Below, piece by piece: positions 45,406-58,600 of a DNA stretch of 64,000 bases. The notes under the pieces are model-generated. The model had not been told where the DNA came from and did no database searches. It saw only the letters and a program-made list of their open reading frames with translations. The DNA lies in the NCBI GenBank assembly GCA_964036045.1, contig OZ038392.1, positions 42,766,978-42,830,977 on the forward strand. The letters run 5' to 3'. The position numbers were made by a program, and so were the translations under genes. The stretch comes from Eutreptiella sp. 'Long Island Sound 2002' (taxonomy: Eukaryota > Euglenozoa > Euglenophyceae > Eutreptiales > Eutreptiaceae). Within the stretch, counting starts at the first letter, position 1; every line of letters starts with the position of its first letter.

Positions 45406-47525
45406 AAAGCAATTCACAAGCAACATGTAATACCAAAATACGTCTTCAAGATCCGTCGAAGTATTATCCACAAGGTGGCATGCACAACAAGTTTTTTTTT
45501 ACACAACCCCTTGATCTGCTGGGGGCCTGCTTGTGGTTTAAACTTGGACAGTTTGGATTGGTTTTTGTGGCATCTTGAATGTTGGTGTGGGCACACTACT
45601 ACTTGGTAGCCTCCCTTCCAGCACCATATTTTGGACATCTAGAATGGTGAGTTCCCAAGAAATGTGAAGCATGGTGTCCTCATATCATGTGCACCATAAC
45701 ATCGTGGTACAAACAGCAACAGAGGAGAGTACAATTTTTTAAAATTTGGAATCTGTTGTGTGTTGGGGGGGGGCACCAGTGCATAATTTCATCCTTGATC
45801 ATGTGGACCCCACGAACTAGATGTGACAAACCAGTTTTAATGACTACAGCTGAAACATTTTAATGTCCCAACCTTCAATTTAAGCCCTTGGGGCAGCTCC
45901 AACTTGCTTATGGAGGTGGGGGGGACCATTACGTCATAGTGTGTTTGAACCCCCTCTGTAAGAGCCCCCCCACCCCTCTAAAAGAATCTGAGACGGGATG
46001 ACCCCCCCCCCCCCTTCCAGGCAAAATTTTCGGACCTCCACTTTTGGCGTGATTTCTGTCAAGTTATGTTGAAAATCGTGCATGGAATATTTTCGCTTTG
46101 CAACAAAGGGGGTGTGGGTCCCAAAACCCCTGCGATTTAGGCCAAATGCTAAGGCCAACCTGGGCTGCACAGCACACAAGATGTAATGGCCAGTGTGGGA
46201 GGGCCTAATTGGTGCTACTTGGCTCCCCATTGGTTTAGCTGTACTACCATTGTCACCAAATGATCACCCAAACCTGGCCCTGGGGGTTTTTGGACGTCAT
46301 TCAGAAATCATGAATTTTTTCCCAACCAACCCATGCCGCGCTGAACACGGTCCTCACCGGCCGGGCCCCATGGGGGTCCATCTTGGAGACTTAGAGGTAG
46401 AAGCTGGGATCCCCGCCATTGGTTAGGGATTCCATATAGAGGAGAAAACCTCTTGAGGCCCTGGGATGGATCGACGCACAGTGGCCACATTAGGCCAACG
46501 AAGTTTGACCCTCCCCCCCCCCCTGCACTTGGCAACACTAGGGCAACGAAGGAAGACATCAAAAAGAGACCAGTTTCAAGTGTGTCCGCCGCAACCTCAT
46601 TTTGTATTGCCGCCCACCGTCCATGAACAACACCAGCTTTTACTGATTGTAAATGAAATGAAATGTAGCACCCTCCACAAAATGTATTATTAAGTGAGCA
46701 GTTAGCACTTAATCAAACGGTAGTTGATGGTCAACCAAGAAAATTCAGCCGGTACTTGCCAGCAGTTGGTGCTTAATTGCTAGCACTTGGCTTGTCACCA
46801 CTGCCTCGGTGGCAGTCCTTGAGGGCTGTCTTTGGTAAAAAGGGAAAACAAAATTAGAATAACGACAATTGCCCCAGTGAAGATGGGCCCAGCGGCTTTG
46901 CCACCTCAAGTGCAGGTGAAGGCAGTTTTCACACTAAGCCAGCATCAAGCAACACCACACCTGCTCGACTAGCCCCACAGACGTCCCAGGCACACCAGAA
47001 CCAGCCCCCTTTCTGCCCAAAATGTTGGTGCTAGTGTCGGGGAGAGGGGGCAGGGGGCACTCTGTTTAAGAGCGTTGGGCCCTTTGATTGCTGCTTTGGC
47101 TGACCGGGCTTGTATGTTGTGCCTGGGCTCCTTTTGGAGCCGTTCCTATTGGAGCCCCTTGAAGCACTGTATTTCTAACACTGATGTTGACGGTGTGAAT
47201 CCCGGTGTGACGTTGCAATGCCTGGGGTGCCGACCGTTGTTCGAGTATGGCTAAGCACAGGATCCCCATCTCACTGTCATTCCGGCGGTGCTTGCACAAG
47301 GCGGAGGGGTTGTGCCCTGTTCCGACGCCCGGTGCACAACACGCACACAAACCGTGCCCACAGCATCTGTCTCCAGTTGGTCCATCGCCCCCCTTTCAAC
47401 CTCCCTCCTCCGAAGCCTCAAGCAACTTGATGCCCTGCATGGCGCCCCCACCCGTGAATTTTTTTTTTATCGGGTGACACAAGCACGTGAGGTCTTTCCA
47501 CATTTTCACAGCCTCTTCACGGCAC
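45406..47525. other. Upstream of GRDP gene, repeats only
   Basis: An inverted copy of the TTGGTGACAATGG...GGGGAGCC repeat lies at 46195-46280, a GTTGATGGTCAAC-type repeat at 46700-46800, and a run of C at 46505-46520. Open frames at 47218-47480 are Pro/Ser/His-rich and may be 5' leader or an upstream exon of the GRDP gene. No promoter can be named. Confidence 0.45.
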
Positions 47526-50159
47526 ATGCAGCGCCGTCAGTCGACGAGGTCGTCTTTCGGGGGGCTTTCAGTGCACATGCACCGCCGTCAGTCAACGTCT
47601 GGGCTGAACGCCGTCCCTGAGAGTTGGTGGTGGCTACGGGATGCCGCACTGGAGCAGCTGAAGTTCCTCAGCGTGGTCTATCAGCACCGCGTCCTGCACG
47701 CCCCGCAAGGTCTGCAGCAGTCCATGCAGCGGTATGAGCACCAGTGGCTGCCGCTCAAGGCCCAAATGCAGAAAGAGGTACACCATGCCATCCCGGTCTA
47801 TCCCCCCCCCCAAAAAAAAACCATTGCCGCCCCGCCAGCCCCCCCCCCCCCCCCCCTCCCCCATCCCACACTCAATCACTCACCCCATCGATCCTTGGCT
47901 CAGTCAACCCAAGCACCCGCTTCCCATCCCTCGGGGCCCAAGATAGTGCGGGCGAACATTGAGTGTTGGCGCCAGGGCGCCAACAGAAAATGTGTTTGGA
48001 AATGCACATCAACTGCATGTCACATTCCAGCCTGAGGCAACCGGATCTTGAGGGGGATGAGTCGGTCTATGCGCTTGCCTTGAGGCTTGGGGGAACAGGT
48101 TCCACTTCTGCTGTGGGCAAGTCTCAATGTACAATCTACTGCATGTCAGGACGCCCTTTTGCTTCCCTTTTGCTCCGAAAATGTCATCAAGTTGTGTGGA
48201 CAGTGGTTCACAAAGGAGAATGACATGTCTTTGAACACCGTCCGGTGGGTCGCATGTTTTGGCTCATTTTCTTGGCGGATCACACAGCGATTTTGGCGGC
48301 TCTTACCCCAATCCTTCCCCACGCCACGCCACCCCACTAGGCCCCGTGTCCACCCCATCCCGTTCTGGCGATCCCATCCTCCATGCCAGGCATGGTGCCC
48401 CTCTTCCGGTCGCACCTGACTGCAAGGCAGTGCCCAGTGTAAATGAACAAGAAAGCCAGAAGCAGTCATCAAGGGCTTTGCGTGTGGGGGTGGGGTGGGG
48501 GCTTTCCAGTCCCCCCAAAATCGTGGAACGGTAATCGGTGATGACTGTCTCCTAAGTTGCGTTCCCACCTACCCAAGGGCTGAAAAAAAATTGCCCCACA
48601 GTTTGGAATTGGCCTTGTCACATTTACATTGGTTTTTGTGGGCCCTAAAATGGGGTTATTTCCAATATATAGGTGCAATTGGCCTCCAAACAGGTTGGTC
48701 AGCGCGTCATGGGGATCATTTAGATTCACATCTGCCCCCCCTGCCCAAATTCCCTGGTGGGCCCTGGCGGCAGCTGGGCAAGGGCCTCTGTCGTGGGAGC
48801 CTTTTTGAAAGGGGAGGAGGTCCAGAATTGTGTTCGACAGTCCCATCCCACACAGTCCCATCCCATACAATCCTGTCCGCACAGCCCTGGGAGGAGGGGG
48901 CTCTGTCAGAATCCTGACCAAATCATGCTCATATGTGGGATGACCTCAGTGAGTCTTTGCAAGTGAGTGTCATAGTACTTTGACAGAAAAAGTAACAGAG
49001 CCAAGCACTCTGTGTAATCAATTTCTCAGATGTGTACACAGCGTGTGTTGGCCAAGCGTCTTTGCTTTGGTTGCCATCCCATACCATCCTGTCCCACATA
49101 GTCCCATCCCGTCCCTCCTCTACCACCGTGTTCCATCCTGTTTCACATCGCCACATCTCTGCCTACTGCGTTCCAGGGTAACACCAACGATGTCCCTCCG
49201 CTGGACGTGGCTTGGATCTGGCACTGCCACATGCTGGACCCTACACACTACAACCAGTACTGTCAGGAACGTTTTGGCGTGCTGCTGCGCCGGGAGCAGT
49301 TGGCAGCCCATCCAGCCTTGTATGCAGCGGCCCAGCAGCGGTGGAAGGAGGCGTACCCAGATGACCCCAACCCGTTTGAGATCTTCTTTGTACCCAGCGC
49401 TGCTGGAGAGTTGCCCCAGGCAAACGCCTATGCCGGCCTGGCCCCTCTCGCACCTGACCAGTGCTGCAGCAGGGCACTCAATCGCCCAGAGTCCGAAGTC
49501 TTGTCTGATGGGTCCCTGGCCACGCTCCTACGGGCCACCATTCCCCGGCAGGCGGCCTTTGCCTACCAGGTGGTCAGAGATTGTGCTTGCACCCCCGTAG
49601 CCCCACTGCATCGAATGAGCTTGCCCCTCCCATCCCAACACACCCACAACACACCCACAACACACCCACAACACACACACGCATGCACGCACACACACAT
49701 ACAAATTCTGGGGGTTCCCTCGCAGGAAAAGGGCAGAGTGATGCGCCTGGCGGTAACCCTAATGGGCAAGGCGGCAGGGAGGGAGTCCATCCTGCCAGCC
49801 CGGATCAGCAACCACTGCCGCTCTTTGGTGCCGCTGGGGCGGGCCCAGTGGTAGGAGTGAAGGGACGTCCCCTTTTCACGAGGCCTATGGCGGTATGGCA
49901 TCATCTGAGGCGCCTGCAGAATTACAATGCCGAGAGGTGGGCGCAGCAGCAGCAGTCACGAGTGGCAAAGCAGCGCCAGAAATGGAGGCGTGCCCAGGGA
50001 CAATCGGCCAACGGGCAGAACGACAGCACACGGCTGCGGGAACGATGCCCAGGCAAAGGAGGGGCAAAGAAAGCAGCTAGGGCGTATGCCGGCGACTTCT
50101 ACGGAAAACCGGTTCTACCGGAAGGGGCACGCAGAGGCGTACAATACAGAAAGGAAGAG

Positions 50160-50197
<38 letters not shown>

Positions 50198-52568
50198 GGA
50201 TACCAAGCCAGATAGCCATTGTCTACGTGTAGCGCCGCACTCCAACTGCCAGTGGGTGCCACATATTCCGTGACGCATAGAGGGGCCTCGGAGTTCTGCG
50301 GCCAGGGATAGCACCTTTTGGTCTCCATCATTTAGGTATGGTATGGTATGGTGTAGGCCTGGGCGATGGGTGGGGGGTGGGAGGGCGAAGCCCCTGTAGG
50401 CCTGTGTTTCAGTGCGGCCTCCCGTGAGGTGCGTGCTTGTTTATGTGTGTGTGTGTGTGTGTGTGTGATTCTAGGCTGTGGCATAGGTAGTTCACGAGCT
50501 CCTCCGCGGGCAGTTTTTGTGGTCTGGGAAAGGGAGAGGTTCATTTGCTTTGCCCAGCACTGAACATGCTTCCATCCCTGTCATCTTCGCCAGACCGAAA
50601 GACGTCTAGGACAGCTCTGCTGTTCCTGAGGAGTTTTCTTTCCACCACTTTTCTTGCTTTGTCCTTGTCTCGCGGTTCTCAACGTGTGTGTGATGCCTGA
50701 AGCAGGCCTTTTGCACGGCAACTCTTTTGCTGGCGTAATGAATGAAAGCCCGAACCCTCCTTTCCCCAAGCCCCTGCCATAGGGCATGCTGGTGGATGAC
50801 TAAGTCGAAGAGGCTGGCACCCAGCCACAGCTGAATTTGCCACAGATTACGGTGGGGTTTTGTACACAAGTTGCTGTGGAAAACGTCGGCAGTCAGCAAG
50901 CAATTGTCACTGGTCAAAATAATTGACGATCACTGTGAGCTCACAGGATACGGTATGTCACTTTGTAAACGTATTTTCCATGCATGACCAGTACTGCGTG
51001 TTGAGAGAAGTCACATACCCAGTGGTATGGAAGTGGATTTAGGAAGGTCGCCCTAGTCCGTCCCCACCAGCACCCCCTTACATCGTAGGAATTCCCCCTC
51101 CCCCCCAAAAGCAAGGAAGGCAAGACAGGCAAGATTCAATGAAAATCATCCAATCTCGGCTTGTTGCGGTAAGGGCATTTGGATTAGTTGGATCAGTTGG
51201 AGCGGGTGTTCCAAGTGGTTTGTGCAGTTGCACTAGAATCCAGTGCAGAAGTCTCCCCTTGAATGGGTCTATCGCCAGTCATGGGGTCATGGGGAACAGC
51301 ATCGTACACCAACAGCAACAAACAGCAGCACCCCATCCTCACCCCAGCAGCATGCCAAGGATGTGACCAGCTGAAAGGCAACAGACCTTGGCCAGTGCAG
51401 GAAGCACCCTCAGAGTGCATGGAGCACAAATCTCTCAAAGGTCAAAGGACAGTGACCAATCAATGTGCCGGGGTTAGTGCAGTGCGGACTCCCAGGAAGT
51501 AAGCACAGATCAGTGTTGCTGGTGGAGGATTGCACGCAGCACTGAACGGGGAAAGGCTTACAGCCGCAGCGGCACTTGACAGCAAGAGGCCGAAGGACAC
51601 GCGTGGCAATTCCAGCAGTGGGAACAATCTTCCACTCACCGACAGTGCCCCCCGGTGGCGACTGCCCCCCCCCCCCCCCTTGCTGCATATGCATACCAGG
51701 ACGTGCGTATGTGGAGCGCTTGTTGACCTGTGTGCGCCCCCCCCCCTTGCATTGCTCCCCACCTCCGGCGTTGACCAACAAGCAGGTCATACAAAAGACA
51801 TGGCATTGGACACTGGTTGCACTACACAGCGCTCCGCCACCCTCTGAGGAACACGGCAACCACCCCCACAGGTCTCCCAGGCGCATTACTGGTCGAGCAA
51901 TTTCTTGGATCTGGCGCTGCAGCGATACTACAATTTCCTGCTGCTCAAGCAGAGTGCACCTGGGGTCGTGCTGGCTCCAACCTACGACATCGACCTCATG
52001 TGGCACACGCACCAACTGCGGCCGCAACAGTACTGTGAGGACACTCAGGTGTATTATTGCTGTGGTGTGGGGCACAAAAAGGGTGGCAGTCCTGACTCAA
52101 GTTCTGTTGGAGAGAGTCCACAAAGCGTGCAACTACGGTAACTGTGTCGAGCTGACCAAAGAAGATGTCTGTACTGTTGCTGGAGCCGCAAGCTCATGCC
52201 CGCCCTCGGGGCTGTGTGTAGGTTAGGTCGAGGACCGTCTTTCTTCTTCCACCCGAAATCTCTGGGCTGCGGGCGATGTCCCAGCCCCCAGACCCCTATC
52301 TTCTCCTCTACTCCTCAACTGCAGGGATACGTGGGACGGGCTGTGGGGAGCAGTAGGGCACGCGCACATGCAATGTGTGTGTTGGTGCAATGTGGATGGG
52401 GACGCAGGGCAGGAGCCCCGGTGTGTTGGGTGCATACGGTAGTATGAACGCCCCCTGGCCCGCCCGCCTGCAGGGCATGGAACTTTGAACTCATGGTTTG
52501 CAGAAGATGTAGGACATAGGGATGTTGAACCTCGCAGTTTGAGCATGGAGTTGAGACCTTGGCACACA

Positions 52569-52603
<35 letters not shown>

Positions 52604-55600
52604 GGAGAGAGAGGTGGCGGCGATTTGTCGGCCGCCTTGTCCTGATGCACGTGAATCCACCGCTGAGGGGTATTGCCCACGATGCGATTTCGGTGTTTGT
52701 ACCCTGTAGGTGGTGCACTTATTTCTGGCCGTCCTGTTTGCTGCGAGTGCCCCCGGCAGCTCTAACTTTTCTAACATTTCGCTGAGGGCACCCGACCAGA
52801 GTCCCCTTACAGTGGGTGTGGAGTGGGCGGGGAAGGGCAAGGGGATGGTGGGCAGGTGAGGGCAGCAAGGACAGGGATTTGCGACTGGATGGGTGAAGGG
52901 AGGGGGTGGGGAAGCCAGGCAAGGAGGCAAATGCAGGGGTCGATAGGATCCAAATCCTTGGAAACCACCCAACTCCTTGCCGGGTCCTGCGGGGCAAAAA
53001 AGGGGCACAGGCAGGGCCTCAGGGAAAGTTCCTGAGAGCACTCGCCCGTGATTACCACCTGTTTCCTATCCCCCCCGCGCATGCACCCCCCCCCCCCTTC
53101 CCATTTCCCCTCATTTCCCCCCGTTCCCCCCGTTTTTCCTTCAATTTGGCAAGTCAAATTTCTTTGGCATGGAACCTGTCAAGCCCTGCAAATGTAGAGG
53201 AAGGGAGAACCCACCGCCCGGTCTTGTCTCCAGCACCGCTTCCCGCGTCGCAGGAGAAGCTGCTGGATCCCAGGGCTCAGCAGCTTCGGGAGAACGTTGA
53301 ACGGGAGAATGTTTCTAGTAATGACAGTATTTGTGCTTGAGACTTGTGATTTTTGAGCTGTTGAGGCTGAAAACCGCTTTCGCAGGTTTCGAGTGCAAAC
53401 AGCGATTTCACATCTCTCAAACGGGCCATGGCCAGCCCTAGACAGGGTCTGAGGCTGCAAAACATGTTGTTTTGCATCCTACCATGGGTATGCATGTGGG
53501 CCATACATCCTTGAAGTTGATATCAGTGCCCATTTGAGCATTGTGCACTGAGCACTGTCCACTGAGCACAAATGCCGCGCATGAACGCAATGGCCGTACA
53601 CGCCGTGAATGTACTAGTCGGCAAGTAATTTCGCATCATCATAATCCGATCTCCTCATCCACAGGACAAGAAGGGGTGCAAGTGGGTGAAAATAGGGTGA
53701 ACAGCGTGTGGTCACAACAACCCTGATCCCACCCCTCGAGTGTGTTTGGCACCTTCGGGGACCGTTGGTGCCAAACACACTGTTTTGACAGAAATGGGTA
53801 AAAACTACTGATCCCACACAGCCTCAACAAGCCCCGGTCATCAAGCTTTTTCGTCCCCAAGATTCAAAGATTCAAGATTTTCTGGGGTCTATGGTATAGC
53901 GGGGTTCCGAACAAAAAGTCATCCGGAGATATTTTATCGAACAAAACAAGCATTTGATTGGGCATGTAAAGCCACAATTTGACCTATGAGGTATGCTTCG
54001 TGAATCAACCCAAGGGGGGGGGGGGGGGGGGCTGCCATTTCCCATCAGTTTCCCATATATGCGGGCCCACATGGTTTTGATCTCACCACCTCTGCAAGGA
54101 AGTTCGAAAATGCCCTCCAAAAACCAATAAACCAATTTTGTCTCCCTTCGACCACCCGGCTTATGCCTATGCCGCGGGTGTTGGGGTTCAGAACTGAATG
54201 CAATGTTCTTGGATCCCACTGTATTGATCGAATCTCGAGAGCGTAATAGAGTGAGCACGTGCACTCACGGTCTCCCCCCACAGGCTGCGTTCTGCGTCCT
54301 GTTTTGCCAACATTTCGTGCATCGCGCAGCACCCGTCGGCCTCCCCTCTCCCTCGCCATCACCAGATGCTACTGGGCAAAGTGTGGGCCCATGATGACAG
54401 CTATCAGGACCGCAGCGAAGGCTCGCCCCTGAACAATGCCCATGCGGACACCCGCCAGCGCTGGCAGGCCATGTATGGCGGCGAGTTCAACCAGCCTGGC
54501 AGCATGTTCCGGGGGGAGCCTCCTGCACGCCTGCCGGCTTCGCTGCAGGTCAGCATGTGTAATGGGCGCTTTTCTCCCAGCTGCACGTCTGGATCATGGG
54601 GGCTGGTGGTTATGTGCAGGGCAGGACCTCGACCCCCCCCCCCAGGCCCCCCCACCCCCAAACCCCCAAACCTGCGTCAATTAAGGGAGGCGTCGGGTCT
54701 TCTCCCATTGGTCTATGGGTGCCTTTGCAGGTTCGTTTGCTCGTTTGCTGGACGACGGACAACCTGTTTTAATTTCGTTCATGATCAGCGGGGAACCTTT
54801 CACTCGTGTTGTGTGTCTCAAGAATTTAATCGGGAATTCGAAAATGCCCAAAAGAGCTCAAAAAATTCTGACCCCCTTGCGTGTTGGGTCCGAGAACCAC
54901 TGTTCTGGATTCCCCCATGTCTTCTTATGCCATGCATGGCTGTCTTGTGCAGATAGACGTGTCCACTTCACCCACATATCCAATGCAACCTGCTATCCGC
55001 TGTCACATGCCCAATATGCCACGGGGAACAAGTCCGACAGGCACAATTTTGCTTGGGACATCTTTGGCCACTGCGAGAAATGGATCTTCTTACACAGGGA
55101 GTCCCGGGGGCCGACTCTGCGGGCCCTGGGACGCGGACCCCCCCCCCCCCCCCCGCCCCCAAGGGGCCTCCGGCCAACAGTTAATTGTGAAATGTGCTGG
55201 CCTCAGGAGTCCATGGGCACTGAAGGCACCCGATGCTCCACGGGCACTAAAGGCGCCCGAAGGCGTCCACTTTGCACCCCAGCACTAAACCCAACCCTGA
55301 CCCTAACACCCACCCCAACGCTAAGCCCACCCCAACCCTAAGCCTAGTCCTGACCCTACCAGTACCCCTAATCAAGACTGAATATTGTGACCGAGCTGGT
55401 GGGGAGGGAGCATGAGGTACACCAGCAAAATGGGCCCGACAAGGGGGGAAATGGCTGAAACGTAGCTGAAAATGGCTGAAGCCAACGATTTGAGCATCCC
55501 AAATGATTTGGGGTCATTTTGGAAAACCTGTTCTTGACATTTTTATGTTCCCTTTTCGGTCCCCCCCCCCAACCCGCCCCGCCCCGCATTCCCACCGGGC

Positions 55601-58600
55601 CCCCCTGAACCGCAATGTGAGTCCCAAAATCGCCCTTTACAAGCCATTTTGGGAAATTGCATGGGCCAATATGCGTCAAAAGTGGGTCAAAATATCCTTG
55701 AACCACTTGTTTGAGCACCTCAAGTGGTGTAGGAACAACTTTGGAAAAAATCTTTTTGGACTCATTTTGGACCCACAGGTGACCCCCGTAACCCTACCCT
55801 AGCACGTGCATTGTGGGAGCACCACTCTGTGCTGCCAATTGGGCCTCAAAGGGTGATGACAGCGAGAAAATAGGTTGCACGTATTCCCGGCATCATTATT
55901 TATCACCACAAAGGTGTCCAACACAATCCATGGCAGTCAAACATAGCACAAAAAGGTGAAATTGGACAGAATAGGCAAAACGGGTCCTTTTCAAGGCTGA
56001 TTTTGCAGTATGTTGGGCCCAGAAAAGGTCGTTGAGCCCCTTTGAGTTGGAGATCGCTGGGACATACATCCCCAATGTCACCCCCTCCAGAAAGAAGAAT
56101 GTTATCCATTTCTTGCGTTGTTTCCTGGCCCTCTTGTGTTAGCAGATGGGCATGCTTTGTGTGCAAAGAAGAATGGAACACGCCAACGGCACACTGTGGT
56201 CACAGTGTGTGCAATGTTTAGGCACAAAAGTCCACATCGGTAACACCACATTTGCCAGCAGTGCAGCTGAGAAGTAATACCCCCAAAAAACAGTGGCCAA
56301 GGTGAGCTCTACCACCATCAAAAAGATGCAAGCGGTCCAAAGCATACGTCCAAATGATTCTTCAAGGAGGTGCACAGGCCAGGGAATGGCTACACAACTT
56401 TGCTGCAAAAAATTGATGGTATTTCGAGCCCCGCCGGTGCATACGCTGTCAGTGGTTAGTGGCCTGATGGCCTACATTTTGCAGCGGCACAATTTCACCA
56501 TTTTTCTCAAAGGCAACTGTTTTCTACGCAATTGTTTTTCGTGTACACATGTTTCTTTGTCCTGTACTGAGGGTTTGCTCATGCATTGGGACAGGGGGAT
56601 CGGGAGCCAAACATAGATTAACCGTCGTCCCAAGCATAAATTTTTGGGGGGTGGAGTAAAGCGGCAATTTTTTTTGTTTTGTCTTGGACGGACGGACCTG
56701 TCCTCATGAGAGGCAGGCGCCCACTTTGCTGGCAGATGGACCAAGGATGGGGCACACCGCGGCGGCATGCTCTTGAATGCGGCGGCACCCACAGTGACCA
56801 ATGTATGTTTGCATGCTCACTGAGCGCTGCCTCCCTCCCGTGCCGTCCAGGACGCCAGCAGCCTCGCCGAAGTGTTCTCCCACGCGGTGCTCCTCGCCGC
56901 AAGCTACAATTTCTCCAGCTTCACATGCAATTTCCCACAGTCCATGGGAGACAAGATCAAGCTGCGCTGCACGCATACACCCAAACCTGGGCAGACGGAT
57001 AAGGAGACCGTGAAGCTCAGGCCGGCTGAGGGAGACCCCACACGGTACACTGGCACATGCGATTTCACCTTCAAAGCCTCGGATACGCTGCAGTGCTCCC
57101 AGCAGCTTGAGATCCAGCTGCTCAAGAAGCGCATGAACATGCCCCTGTTCACAAAGACGGTGAGCCCCCGCTTCCTTCCGCCTTCCCAGCCCTCCTGCTC
57201 GGGGCTTTGGTGCTGCTGGTATTGCTGCTTTTCCAGCGTGGTGCAGTGGTGCTTTTCATAAGGCCAACAGAATCCGGAGTATAGTATGTGATCTGGTGGG
57301 GCGTTGTGGGGTGTTGTGGGGTGTTGTGTGGTGTGGCGGGGTGGGTTGGGGTGGAGTGTGGTGTGGTGTGGTGTGGTGTGGTGTGGTGGGGTGGGGTGGG
57401 GTGGGGTGGGGGATGGGCTGCGGGGTGGGGAGGGGCGGGGGTGGGGCGGAGGATGTGGTGTGGTGTGGTGTGGTTTGGTGTGGTGTGGTGGGGTGGGGTG
57501 GGGGATGGGCTGCGGGGTGGGGCGGGGATGGGTTGGGGTGGAGTGTGGTGTGGTGTGGTGTGGTTTGGTGTGGTGGAGTGGGGTGAGTGAATGAGTGGTT
57601 GAGGACACCCCTGTCACAGTTGGAGGATCACTGCCAGCCTCAAGTCGCTGACTGTCTCGCAAGGTACACCCCGCATCTGCTGTCCAGGGGTGCCAGGGAG
57701 CACAGGTGGTACCCCAGGGACTAGCAGCGCAAGGAACTTGTAAGGCAGAGTTTCAGTTCCTGGGGTACTTGGCATGCAGAGGTGCACCCATCTTAGTCGC
57801 TCTCAGCATCAGCCCAGTCTTGGTGCCTGTCAAGTCAGGCCGGCCGACGACGCCGCCACCCACCCTGGGCGCCCCCTGGGGTCAGCGGTGCAGCCTGTGA
57901 GGGGCAGACGCACCACTGCCTCACCAAGTGTGCCTCGAGTGCGCGCGTCGACCGTCTAAGGTGAGACCCACCAGTTCCCAGAAAGCCGGGGCCTGTCGGC
58001 GGGACTGGTGTTTCTGAGCGTCCGCTCGCCTGCCCGTGGTGGACCTAGCCTGGTCCGGGCACCTCTCTTCTTCGCGCCATGCATGGTGCCACAGCCCTCC
58101 TCACCCGGGGTTCGTCTCATCGGAGTGTGTGGGTGTGTACCGGCTGGACGTTCTGCCGATGGACGTCCTCGGACGGACCAGCGGACGATGGATCCAGCAT
58201 ACCATGACATGACATGACATGGTGCCTGTCATTGCTACTGTCCGCACTGTGTGGGCGATGTTCATCCGACTGGCTTCACCGCCTTAAGAGCGAGTTTGCA
58301 TGGTAAAGCAGTCCAGCATGGCATGTGAAGGTCTATGCAGGTGAAACCTGTACATACCATTCTACGCTGCACATGCACCTTGCCTGTGTGGACAGCCCAC
58401 CTGCAGTGCGGTGCAGTGCGGTGTGGGGCGGTGCGGTGTGGGGGCGGGGTGGGCTGGGGTGTGCAAGGTCTATTTTGTCAACAGCACATGCCGTTTGTCT
58501 ACTGCAGGTGGACGCTGCGACCCTCGCACTGCCGCCCCGTACCGCCACCCACCCTCCCGGGCCGCTACCGATCGCCTTGGGGGACACTCGCCGGTCGCTG

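Larger units (their letters stand above)
49570..51871. other. GRDP intron 2 with microsatellites
   Basis: Runs from GTGGTC to CCCCACAG. It holds a CACAACACACC repeat (49640-49700), (CA)n at 50161-50196 and (GT)n at 50444-50467, which form an inverted pair about 250 bp apart. A C run is at 51666-51679. Open frames inside are low-complexity or unassigned. Confidence 0.6.

Noticed and set aside
44880-45609. Open frames crossing the N gap
   Set aside because: They owe their length to unknown bases and poly-C DNA. No protein character is seen on either side.
52223-53041. 272-codon reverse-strand frame
   Set aside because: It runs through the (CA)n(GA)n tract and a dispersed repeat shared with 20.5 kb inside a GRDP intron.
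57288-57594. Three overlapping open frames of 96-100 codons
   Set aside because: All are products of the G/T-only minisatellite, which lacks the A needed for stop codons. The peptides are Gly/Val/Trp/Cys repeats.
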